Shown here: positions 1-5,167 of the stretch, piece by piece
Layout of the letters: the number at the start of each line of letters is the position of its first letter
Position numbering within the stretch: position 1 is the first letter of the stretch
NCBI GenBank assembly: GCA_007116605.1
Contig: SKID01000266.1
Span: 1-5,167, forward strand
Direction of reading: 5' to 3'
Origin: Tissierellia bacterium
GTDB taxonomy: Bacteria; Bacillota; Clostridia; Tissierellales; Dethiosulfatibacteraceae
Length of the DNA stretch: 5,167 nt
Notes under the pieces: model-generated
Databases searched by the model: none
The model's input: the letters and a program-made list of their open reading frames with translations, nothing else
What the model was told of the DNA's origin: nothing
Program-made: the position numbers and the translations under genes

Positions 1-1005
1 AAATTCTCCTGGATAAACTAGCCCTTCTTCTGGCTTATTCCATCTAATAAGGGCTTCAACACCCATTAATTTTGAGTCCATCAACCTAATCTTCGGTTGA
101 TAATGTAACACAAATTCATTTTTTTGAATCGCTATTCTAAGTTGACTCACCAACAACACTTGTTTCCATACTTTTTCTCGCACAATGGGATTATAAACTA
201 CAAAACCATTCCTATTCAAGTCTTTAATATGAGTCATGGCACTGTCTGCATTTCTTAGCAAATCATTATAAGTCTCTCCATGCTCTGGGTAAGTGGCTAT
301 TCCAATACTTGCCGTTAAGTAAAGTTTATATTCTAAGTATTCCCATGGATCTCTAATTGTTTCAATTATGCGTTCTACAACCATTATAACTGACTCTATA
401 TTTTCGATGTTTTGTAAAATGATAGAAAACTCATTTCCACCTGTACGTCCAACTTGACCATCATCCCTAATAAGATTTGTTAATATTTGAGCAACATGTT
501 TAATCAGTTCATCTCCAGCTTGATAGCCTAAAGTATCATTAATATACTTAAAATTATCAATATCAATTAAAACAAAGGCTATGTATGTGCTTGTTTTATC
601 ATCTATCCATTTTTCCATGGTTGTTTTTACAAGACTTCTATTGGGTAATCCTGTGAGTTCATCAAAATAGGCTAGTTGATTCACTTGTTCGTATGTCTTT
701 TCAAGTTGCTGAAATATGATAAGATTATCATCAACACTGCTTCTAAGCTCATCTAGCTTTGACTTAATCAACAAGAAAAAAACAACGCCGGTGATTAAAA
801 CATAAGCCCAACCTTTATAGGTCTGAATACGCATCATTATTTCCACATCATCTATTAAAAGCGCTAATAGCCGATCGGAATACAAAATCCATAAAAATCC
901 CAGTAATAAATAGGCCATTAAAAAACGCAAAGACTCCATCTTTGGTCTAATAATAGCACTATTATAAAGCTTTGATTGTTTTTTTGTTGAATTGAGATCT
1001 TTCAT
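1..1005 (-). CDS. Membrane-bound GGDEF-EAL protein, N-terminal 335 residues (partial)
   Basis: The protein probably turns over the second messenger cyclic di-GMP at the inner face of the membrane. The frame is open from the ATG at 1005 to the window edge, so the C-terminus, including most of the EAL domain, is missing. The start is fixed by GAGGT at 1011-1015, five bases upstream. Two membrane segments (about residues 27-50 and 66-82) flank a short outside loop, with WILYSDR and KGWAYVLITG motifs seen in other sensory membrane modules. A probable coiled-coil linker (82-112) leads to the GGDEF domain (about 108-272). There D148, N156 and D165 match the metal- and guanine-contacting residues of active cyclases, but the signature is GGNEF (189-193), with Asn at the metal-binding third position. 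The inhibitory RxxD site is also lost (RDDG, 180-183). The EAL domain begins near 285 and keeps YQPK and EALIRW (E317). I infer a degenerate, perhaps GTP-sensing, GGDEF domain ahead of a phosphodiesterase. Activity cannot be judged without the missing C-terminus. Confidence 0.93.
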   Translation of the reverse strand, partial: MKDLNSTKKQSKLYNSAIIRPKMESLRFLMAYLLLGFLWILYSDRLLALLIDDVEIMMRIQTYKGWAYVLITGVVFFLLIKSKLDELRSSVDDNLIIFQQLEKTYEQVNQLAYFDELTGLPNRSLVKTTMEKWIDDKTSTYIAFVLIDIDNFKYINDTLGYQAGDELIKHVAQILTNLIRDDGQVGRTGGNEFSIILQNIENIESVIMVVERIIETIRDPWEYLEYKLYLTASIGIATYPEHGETYNDLLRNADSAMTHIKDLNRNGFVVYNPIVREKVWKQVLLVSQLRIAIQKNEFVLHYQPKIRLMDSKLMGVEALIRWNKPEEGLVYPGEF

Positions 1006-1122
1006 AATTTACCTCAGTACAAACATCCTAGAAGCCCTAATATTTCATATTAAGTTAGCAAACACTTAACATGACCTGTTTTAGTTAGACATGGGTATTA
1101 ATAAAAAATATGGATTATATCC

Positions 1123-1151
1123 ATAGTATCTGCTTTTTTGATTACTGTCAA
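1123..1151 (-). promoter_or_regulatory. Sigma-A-like promoter of the GGDEF-EAL gene
   Basis: On the minus strand, TTGACA (1151-1146) is followed after exactly 17 bases by TACTAT (1128-1123), a perfect -35 and a 4/6 match to the -10. Transcription would begin near 1116 and give a leader of about 110 bases before the ATG at 1005. A TATAAT lies at 1119-1114 but is 26 bases from the -35, so it is not its partner. The predicted start falls inside a 7-bp hairpin (TATGGAT/ATCCATA, 1109-1125) followed by six T in the transcript direction. The leader also holds a weak 6-bp hairpin (1050-1069) and no recognisable riboswitch. Confidence 0.55.
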
Positions 1152-1204
1152 CTTACTATAACAGATAATTTCTGCATATGAATTCAAGATTATCGTTGCC
1201 TTTG

Positions 1205-1283
1205 CATTAAGCAGAACCCGTGGATTCAGATGGTTTTTGAAACGATAACCGAGTCTTGGCACTGTGAGTCATTAGATAAAAAA
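1205..1283 (+). repeat. Dispersed repeat, short form, copy R1
   Basis: This is one of five copies of an unrecognised intergenic repeat. It aligns without gaps to R2 (1406-1484) at 64 of 79 positions. Its left part (1208-1233) matches copy B read on the minus strand at 20 of 26 positions. The block TTTGAAACGATAAC (1236-1249) is identical to copy A on the minus strand (3086-3073). Its right end, AGTCATTAGATAAAA, is the conserved family end. Compared with copy A it lacks about 57 bases between the GATAAC block and GAGTC. No open frame runs through it. Confidence 0.8.
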
Positions 1284-1380
1284 GTTGCTTCGCTGCTTCG
1301 TATTTAGATCCTTTGTTTTTTATTTTTAATTTGAAACAAAGAATCACATAAGGCGCGACTCAGAAACTTGTTTTATCTTA
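1272..1380. repeat. Long imperfect palindrome between the two short repeats
   Basis: The core is GATCCTTTGTTT (1307-1318) facing AAACAAAGAATC (1334-1345), with 11 of 12 positions complementary around an AT-rich loop. Pairing continues outward in patches to AGATAAAAAAGTT (from 1274) against AACTTGTTTTATCT (to about 1378). The left arm begins inside the end of repeat R1. The whole could fold as one hairpin of about 105 bases, resembling a decayed miniature inverted-repeat element or a large processing/terminator structure. The outer pairing is patchy, so only the core is firm. Confidence 0.5.
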
Positions 1381-1405
1381 TAGTTGATAGCGCATGTTAT
1401 GTCAA

Positions 1406-1484
1406 AATTAAACAGAACCCTTATATTCAGTTGGTTTTTAAAACACTAACTAAGTCATGGAACTGTTAGTCATCAGATAAAAAA
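1406..1484 (+). repeat. Dispersed repeat, short form, copy R2
   Basis: This copy lies 201 bases to the right of R1 in the same orientation and is ungapped against it (64/79 identical). Its right end (1462-1482) matches the minus strand of copy A (3005-2985) at 19 of 21 positions, so the + and - copies belong to one family. The copy abuts the mgtE terminator stem, and its terminal A-run, read on the minus strand, forms the U-tract of that terminator. The spacer between R1 and R2 holds the imperfect palindrome and no gene. Confidence 0.8.
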
Positions 1485-1511
1485 AGCCTAATGAATCACA
1501 TTCATTAAGCT
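1479..1511 (-). terminator. Intrinsic terminator of mgtE
   Basis: In the transcript direction, AGCTTAATGAAT (1511-1500), loop GTG and ATTCATTAGGCT (1496-1485) form a 12-bp stem with a single G-U wobble. Six further T follow at 1484-1479. It begins 8 bases past the mgtE stop codon. The U-tract coincides with the end of repeat R2. No comparable T-run follows on the + strand side, so it should act on minus-strand transcripts. Confidence 0.88.
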
Positions 1512-1518
1512 CTTAGAT

Positions 1519-2856
1519 CTAAGCGATACCCATTAATGCAGTAGCAATGGCAAAATAAGCAATTAATGCAACTGCATCAACAATGGTTGTAATTAATGGA
1601 CTGGCCATAATCGCAGGGTCTAGACGGAGTTTTTTTGCGATAATTGGCAAAATTCCTCCGACCATTTTTGCCACCACGACAGTTAAAAACAAACTAACAC
1701 ACACTGTTATGGCAACATTTAAGTCGGTTCTTTCTATAAAATAAATCCTTAAAAAATTTACTCCTGCCAAAGAAGTCCCAACCAGCAAGCTGACACGAAA
1801 TTCTTTCCAAAGCACCCGCCCTATATCTTGCATTTCAATCTCACCTAATGCAAGTCCACGAATAACTAATGTGGCAGATTGAGAACCTGAATTTCCACCT
1901 GTGTCCATTAACATGGGAATAAATGCTGCTAAAATGACCACCGATTGAAGTATTTCTTCATAACTTTTAATGATGCTCCCAGTGATTGTTGCAGATATCA
2001 TCAAGACCATCAGCCAGATAACTCTATGTTTAGCAAGGCTAAAAACATTTGTTTTTAAGTATTCTTCATCTGAAGGTTGCATCGCTGCCATTTTTTGAAA
2101 ATCTTCAGTATTCTCTTGATCAATGATGTCTACTACATCATCAATTGTGATAATCCCTACAAGCCGCACTTCATTATCTACAACAGGAATAACTAACAAA
2201 TCATATTTTTTAAATATTGCTGCAATTTCTTCTTGGTCTGTATGGGTATTTAACGAAATGATGTTAGTTTGCATAATTTCATCGATGACAACATCTTCAT
2301 CGCTCATAATTAACTTTCTTAATGAAACGATCCCTTCAAGCTTTCGATTTTGATTCATCACATAGCAGGTATTAATCGTTTCCTTATCCACACCTATCTT
2401 TCTGATGTGATTTAACGCTTGTTTGACCGTCATTTCTTTTTTTAAATCCACGTACTCGATGGTCATGATGGATCCGGCAGAATTATCTGGATATTTTAGA
2501 AAGTGATTAATTAAATCTCGCTTATCTTTACTAGTGTTAATTAAAACTTTTTTGACCACATTCGCTGGCATTTCTTCTAATATATCTACGGTATCATCTA
2601 AAAAAAGTTCTTCCACAATGGTTCTTATCTCTGTGTCTGTAATTGCTTCTATTAAGAATTGTTGGGACTCTATCGACATATACGAAAAAACATCCACCGC
2701 AATTTCTTTCGGTAATAAACGAAACATGATTAATATTTTTTCTGTTTCAAGTTCCTCAAATAATTCTGCAATATCCACCACATTCATTTCCAGGATTTCT
2801 GTCCTTGCATGTGAATATTTGCCTTCTTCAATGAGCTGTATCGCTCTATCTATCAT
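1519..2856 (-). CDS. mgtE: Magnesium transporter MgtE
   Basis: This is a Mg2+-gated Mg2+ channel/transporter of the cytoplasmic membrane, 445 residues long, the usual size for the family. The acidic N-terminal MgtE_N helical domain covers about residues 1-128. Two CBS domains follow (about 130-192 and 194-250), the first entered through YPDNSAGSIM (122-131). The connecting plug helix spans about 248-272. Five membrane segments run from about 278 to 445. The pore region carries the family signatures PMLMDTGGNSGSQ (314-326) and KMVGGILPI to DPAIMASPLITTIVD (397-427). D427 sits where the family's conserved pore aspartate coordinates Mg2+. In known members the N and CBS domains bind Mg2+ and close the pore when internal Mg2+ is sufficient. 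The start is set by AAGGAGG (2868-2862), five bases before the ATG. The upstream M-box riboswitch adds Mg2+ control of expression, which supports the assignment independently. The gene is intact and monocistronic, with its own promoter, leader and terminator. Confidence 0.97.
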   Translation of the reverse strand: MIDRAIQLIEEGKYSHARTEILEMNVVDIAELFEELETEKILIMFRLLPKEIAVDVFSYMSIESQQFLIEAITDTEIRTIVEELFLDDTVDILEEMPANVVKKVLINTSKDKRDLINHFLKYPDNSAGSIMTIEYVDLKKEMTVKQALNHIRKIGVDKETINTCYVMNQNRKLEGIVSLRKLIMSDEDVVIDEIMQTNIISLNTHTDQEEIAAIFKKYDLLVIPVVDNEVRLVGIITIDDVVDIIDQENTEDFQKMAAMQPSDEEYLKTNVFSLAKHRVIWLMVLMISATITGSIIKSYEEILQSVVILAAFIPMLMDTGGNSGSQSATLVIRGLALGEIEMQDIGRVLWKEFRVSLLVGTSLAGVNFLRIYFIERTDLNVAITVCVSLFLTVVVAKMVGGILPIIAKKLRLDPAIMASPLITTIVDAVALIAYFAIATALMGIA

Positions 2857-2859
2857 TAT

Positions 2860-2908
2860 GCCCTCCTTTAAGGGCTTTCAAACCAACACAAGTAGTCGAA
2901 AAGCCCTT
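2860..2908 (-). promoter_or_regulatory. Hairpin and alternative pairing at the mgtE ribosome binding site
   Basis: On the transcript, AAGGGCTTT (2908-2900) can pair perfectly over 9 bp with AAAGCCCTT (2878-2870), ending two bases before the AAGGAGG ribosome binding site. The GCCCT within the second arm (2875-2871) can instead pair with AGGGC (2864-2860), which covers part of the ribosome binding site. The two structures exclude each other, so the larger hairpin would leave the site open and its loss would partly mask it. There is no U-tract, so this is not a simple terminator. The pairing is visible; a regulatory role is inference. Confidence 0.45.
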
Positions 2909-2984
2909 GATTTGATTTTATCATTCGACTGTGATACAACGGATCCGAATCCACTCTTCTCCCACCTGCCTTTCACTCTCAATA

Positions 2985-3099
2985 TTTTGTCCGATGACTA
3001 ACAGTAATAAGACTCCCACTTCAAAGTGGGAATAATACTGTAGCAACCCTTGATAACTATCTCTAACATACAGTTATCGTTTCAAACCCAGATGATAAT
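2985..3099 (-). repeat. Dispersed repeat, long form, copy A (inside the mgtE leader)
   Basis: Read on the minus strand it starts with a block containing TTTGAAACGATAAC (3086-3073, identical to R1) and ends with ACTGTTAGTCATC (3005-2993, as in R2). Between them lie about 57 bases absent from the short copies. Two hairpins occur: GATAACT/AGTTATC (3052-3058 with 3072-3078), and a 7-bp TCCCACT/AGTGGGA stem (3014-3031) inside an outer 6-bp pairing (3001-3006 with 3036-3041). The middle part aligns by eye with copy C. It lies between the M-box terminator and the mgtE start, so any read-through transcript carries it. Confidence 0.75.
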
Positions 3100-3104
3100 A
3101 CATT

Positions 3105-3137
3105 AAAAAATGAGTCCTCAACAAGGAAAGACTCACT
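3105..3137 (-). terminator. M-box expression platform: terminator with competing antiterminator
   Basis: In the transcript, AGTGAGTC (3137-3130) pairs with GACTCATT (3116-3109), including one G-U pair, and a T-run extends to 3105. The terminator loop holds CTTGTTGAG (3125-3117). This can pair over 9 bp, with one G-U wobble, with CTCAACGAG (3167-3159), which is also the closing strand of the M-box P1 helix. When Mg2+ folds the aptamer, P1 should hold CTCAACGAG and the terminator forms. Without Mg2+ the antiterminator pairing should win and mgtE is transcribed. The terminated RNA would be about 210 bases. Confidence 0.85.
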
Positions 3138-3158
3138 AAAAACATCTTTTGGTTTATC

Positions 3159-3304
3159 CTCGTTGAGTTTTAGCACTAAACAGCGTAGTTTTTCAACAGC
3201 TCCGTTAAGCTATACCTTAATCCGATAAAGCCTGTTGACCCATTGGCATCTCTCGATGTTTCCGGGCAGAAGCATATTTCTGAATAGTAGCCTCACCTAA
3301 CAAA
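3159..3304 (-). promoter_or_regulatory. M-box (ykoK-type) magnesium riboswitch aptamer
   Basis: This is a cis-acting RNA that senses Mg2+ and controls the downstream mgtE. The conserved M-box blocks appear in order on the minus strand: TTAGGTGAGGC (3300-3290), CTTCTGCCC, the hairpin CATC-GAGA-GATG with a GNRA loop (3258-3247), GCCAATGGGTCAACAGG (ending at 3231), and ACGCTGTTTAGTGCTAAAAC (3186-3167). P1 would pair TTTGTT (3304-3299) with AACGAG (3164-3159), with two G-U pairs. The element starts about 11 bases after the predicted transcription start, and the first gene downstream is mgtE, the classic partner of this riboswitch. Repeats lie on both sides but do not interrupt it. The outer ends are uncertain by a few bases. 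Confidence 0.95.
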
Positions 3305-3321
3305 TATGCATTTACCTAGTT

Positions 3322-3350
3322 ATTATATCTTTTTTTTGTGTTTATTTCAA
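3322..3350 (-). promoter_or_regulatory. Sigma-A-like promoter of the M-box/mgtE transcript
   Basis: On the minus strand, TTGAAA (3350-3345) is followed by a 17-base spacer (3344-3328) and a perfect TATAAT (3327-3322). Transcription should begin near 3315, just before the M-box. The spacer is rich in A. The mgtE message would carry a leader of about 460 bases. I saw no convincing intrinsic terminator between the peptidase stop (3542) and this promoter, so some peptidase transcripts may also read into the leader. Confidence 0.8.
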
Positions 3351-3369
3351 TAGTTTAATCATATTTAAG

Positions 3370-3505
3370 TTTTTCTTATGACTAACCGTAATATGACGTC
3401 ACTTCAATGTGGAGATAAATAATATAAGGAACGTCCGTGGATTAGGGTCTCTAGCATTCAAGTGGCATTTGACACGCCATCCAAATCCAAGAGTCCTGCT
3501 GATTT
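3370..3505 (-). repeat. Dispersed repeat, long form, copy B
   Basis: Read on the minus strand, its beginning (3503-3478) matches R1 (1208-1233) at 20 of 26 positions, and its end carries GTTAGTCATAAGAAAAA (3386-3370), like the other copies. An internal segment (3448-3475) matches copy C (5115-5142) at 21 of 28 positions. The segment around 3378-3412 resembles copy A around 2994-3028. It fills most of the gap between the peptidase stop and the mgtE promoter, and no gene lies within it. Confidence 0.72.
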
Positions 3506-3541
3506 GATAACTTCGCTTGTGGCTCATACTGCTAAAATTTC

Positions 3542-4969
3542 TTAAAACACCAACATCAACTCAATATAAAACCTTACAATGTGCAATAGTTGATCAATTG
3601 AAATTCTTTCATTATTACCATGTATTAGCTTTAGTTCATCCTTAGTCAACCTCATAGCAGAAAACTTGAAAACTTGATCAGAAATCTCACAATAATGTCG
3701 AGAGTCGCTGCCTGCTAACATCAAATATGGAGAAACAATGGTATCTGGCCACGTTTTGCAAATAGCCCTTTTAAGCTTATCCCATCCAACTGTGTCAATA
3801 TCCGAAATAGGAGAAGCTTCTCTTGATGAGACTACGGTGGCCTGGATTTTGGGATTATTAATGACACTTTTTAATCGATCAACGGCCTGATCTGGTGAGT
3901 TTTCTTTGAGTAGTCTTAAGTTAATCCCTGCTGACACTTGTGGCGGCATCACATTGAAGGCTGGACTACCTGATAGCATGGTTACCGCAGTGGTTGTGCG
4001 AATCATTGCATTAATTTCTCCCCCCATTTTCCAAAAAACTCTTTTTAATAAGGGTTTAAATAACCATAAATTGGCAAATATAACTCTATAAGCAAAGCTC
4101 GAATGTCTTCCTAATGTGTCAATTAATTTCAAAATAGGCAATGTAAAATAGGCTTCAAAAGGTTTCTTTTCAATATTCACAATTGCTTGTGCCAATTCAC
4201 CTGCCAGGGTATGGGCAGGTGGAGCTGATGAATGACCTCCTTGACCAGTGATATCTAGACGCACATCCATATAACCTTTTTCTCCTATTCCAACCACTGC
4301 TACCGGCTCTGCCACACCTGGAAATATATTCTGTACAATGGCACCGCCTTCATCTAAAACAAAAGCAGGTTTGATATTTTTTTGTTTTAAAACTTCAACA
4401 ATATTTGGCGCTGATGGTCCACTCACCTCTTCATCTCCACCAAAAGCAAAGTAAATATCATTTTCAGGTACAAAACCTTTTTCCATTAAATATGAAGCTG
4501 CCTCCATGATGCCACACAAGGTGCCTTTTGTGTCTAAGCTGCCACGACCCCATATATAACCCTCTTTGATCATACCCGAAAAGGCAGGAATATCCCATAA
4601 GTTTTCATCTGCTGGCACAACATCAAAATGAGACATCAATACAATTGGGTTTTGATTAGTTTTCCCTTTCCATTTGTAAAGTAATCCTTGGGGTTTGATT
4701 TCTTCAAAACTACATGTCTCATAAACAATTGGATAAGACGCTTTCAGTAACTCCTTAAAATCAATAAAACTACTTTCATCAATTTTTTCAAAATGATCTG
4801 AAGAAACGGTCTTACACTGAATCATTTTTGACAAATGCGATGCAATGCTTTCTTCATTTAAGTCAATCTGTGAACTTTCATAGCTTTCTTTTGGATAAGG
4901 TTTAAACAGTATCGTTTTAACACCAATGATTATCAATAAAAACCCTATCACTAGTAGCGCTATAATCAT
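3542..4969 (-). CDS. Membrane-anchored M20 metallopeptidase, carboxypeptidase S / PM20D1 type
   Basis: This is a probable two-zinc hydrolase that cleaves (or, in the animal relative PM20D1, also forms) an amide bond next to a free amino-acid carboxylate. Substrates may be dipeptides or N-acyl amino acids. It has 475 residues. A single N-terminal hydrophobic segment (2-22) is an uncleaved anchor or signal. Metal and catalytic residues are all in place: H114 and D116 in SHFDVVP, bridging D146 in GRGSLDTKG, E180-E181 in GGDEEVSG, D206 in VLDEGG, and H450 in IHGNNERIS. The dimerisation domain begins near 230 with H246 in GGHSSAPP. The blocks NLWLFKPLL (300-308), IRTTTAVT (323-330) and FNVMPP (338-343) are typical of the PM20D1/CPS1 branch rather than DapE or ArgE. 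AGGAG (4980-4976), six bases upstream, supports this ATG. No partner gene is adjacent, so the substrate stays open. Which side of the membrane the catalytic domain faces is not settled by the sequence. Confidence 0.9.
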   Translation of the reverse strand: MIIALLVIGFLLIIIGVKTILFKPYPKESYESSQIDLNEESIASHLSKMIQCKTVSSDHFEKIDESSFIDFKELLKASYPIVYETCSFEEIKPQGLLYKWKGKTNQNPIVLMSHFDVVPADENLWDIPAFSGMIKEGYIWGRGSLDTKGTLCGIMEAASYLMEKGFVPENDIYFAFGGDEEVSGPSAPNIVEVLKQKNIKPAFVLDEGGAIVQNIFPGVAEPVAVVGIGEKGYMDVRLDITGQGGHSSAPPAHTLAGELAQAIVNIEKKPFEAYFTLPILKLIDTLGRHSSFAYRVIFANLWLFKPLLKRVFWKMGGEINAMIRTTTAVTMLSGSPAFNVMPPQVSAGINLRLLKENSPDQAVDRLKSVINNPKIQATVVSSREASPISDIDTVGWDKLKRAICKTWPDTIVSPYLMLAGSDSRHYCEISDQVFKFSAMRLTKDELKLIHGNNERISIDQLLHIVRFYIELMLVF

Positions 4970-5037
4970 ATCTTTCTCCTTTTTACTGTCTTTTAATCTA
5001 TTTCAAATTCAAATTAATTTAGACCTTTTAGTTCTTA

Positions 5038-5160
5038 TTTTTCCGATGATTAAGGGTGTCAAGACGCCTACTTTTAAAGTTTGAGATCAGCACTGTATCG
5101 TCACTAAATAACAATCTCTAAAATTCTGGTGGTCTTTAACACTCTAGATTCCTGTTGATT
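5038..5160 (-). repeat. Dispersed repeat, long form, copy C
   Basis: Read on the minus strand it opens with AATCAACAGG (5160-5151), resembling AATCAGCAGG in copy B, and ends with AATCATCGGAAAAA (5051-5038), resembling GTCATCGGACAAAA in copy A. The middle aligns with copy A through TTAGAGATTGTTAT and GATACAGT, and with copy B at 5115-5142 (21 of 28 positions). It lies upstream of the peptidase gene. The rest of this gap (4970-5037) holds the peptidase ribosome binding site and AT-rich DNA without a convincing promoter. The last seven bases of the window show nothing recognisable. Confidence 0.68.
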
Positions 5161-5167
5161 GTCTGTG

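Noticed and set aside
1006..1116. Possible cyclic-di-GMP (GEMM) riboswitch upstream of the GGDEF-EAL gene
   Set aside because: The leader was read for the conserved GEMM core and receptor elements and none was seen, only a weak 6-bp hairpin.
1109..1125. TATGGAT/ATCCATA hairpin followed by T6 as a terminator
   Set aside because: The stem is short and AT-rich and overlaps the predicted promoter -10 and start site of the GGDEF-EAL gene. It could not end the mgtE transcript, which already has a strong terminator further upstream.
1205..1484. CRISPR-like direct repeats
   Set aside because: There are only two direct copies with 81% identity and a 122-base spacer, no array, and other copies are inverted elsewhere. 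A dispersed repeat family fits better.
2123..2353. Plus-strand open frame opposite mgtE
   Set aside because: It lies fully antisense to a well-conserved gene and encodes a low-complexity Ser/Thr/Ile-rich peptide with no recognisable domain.
2534..3001. Plus-strand open frame of 155 codons spanning the mgtE start
   Set aside because: It is antisense to the mgtE N-domain and its ribosome binding site. The product is Ser-rich with no family features, as expected of a shadow frame.
3394..3401. Perfect TGACGTCA palindrome
   Set aside because: It resembles a eukaryotic CREB site but lies in repeat B in bacterial DNA. The other copies do not keep the palindrome.
3906..4091. Plus-strand open frame opposite the peptidase
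   Set aside because: It is antisense to conserved M20 sequence and shows no motif of its own.
5034..5062. TTGACA (minus strand, 5062-5057) as a -35 box for the peptidase
   Set aside because: At a 17-base spacing the -10 would be AATAAG, a poor match. The hexamer lies inside repeat copy C and is not kept in copies A or B.

Overview
The window is AT-rich DNA with strong AGGAGG-type ribosome binding sites, sigma-A-like promoters, U-tract terminators and an M-box riboswitch. This points to a low-GC Gram-positive, most likely a member of Bacillota, class Clostridia. No 16S or other taxonomic marker is present, so the lineage is an inference. All three protein genes lie on the minus strand.

From the right end leftward, which is the direction of transcription, the layout is as follows. 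(1) A non-coding stretch holds repeat copy C. (2) At 4969-3542 is a membrane-anchored M20 metallopeptidase of the carboxypeptidase S / PM20D1 type. (3) A long non-coding stretch (3541-2857) holds repeat copy B, a near-consensus promoter, an M-box magnesium riboswitch with its terminator/antiterminator platform, repeat copy A, and a hairpin touching the mgtE ribosome binding site. (4) At 2856-1519 is the magnesium transporter gene mgtE, followed by a strong intrinsic terminator. (5) A 513-base gap holds repeat copies R2 and R1, a long imperfect palindrome, and the promoter of the last gene. (6) At 1005-1 is the N-terminal part of a membrane-bound GGDEF-EAL protein that runs off the left edge.

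The best understood unit is the M-box and mgtE pair. Magnesium binding should favour termination at about 3105, and low magnesium should allow read-through into the transporter gene. The peptidase and the cyclic-di-GMP protein show no functional link to it and look independently transcribed.

The least expected content is a family of dispersed, intergenic, imperfect repeats. Five copies are recognisable by eye: two short (79 bp, + orientation) and three longer (about 115-136 bp, - orientation). Copies lie in every intergenic gap, one inside the transcribed mgtE leader and one abutting the mgtE terminator. I do not recognise this family. A second point of interest is the GGNEF motif in the diguanylate cyclase-like domain, which replaces a metal-binding residue and suggests that the protein works as a phosphodiesterase.
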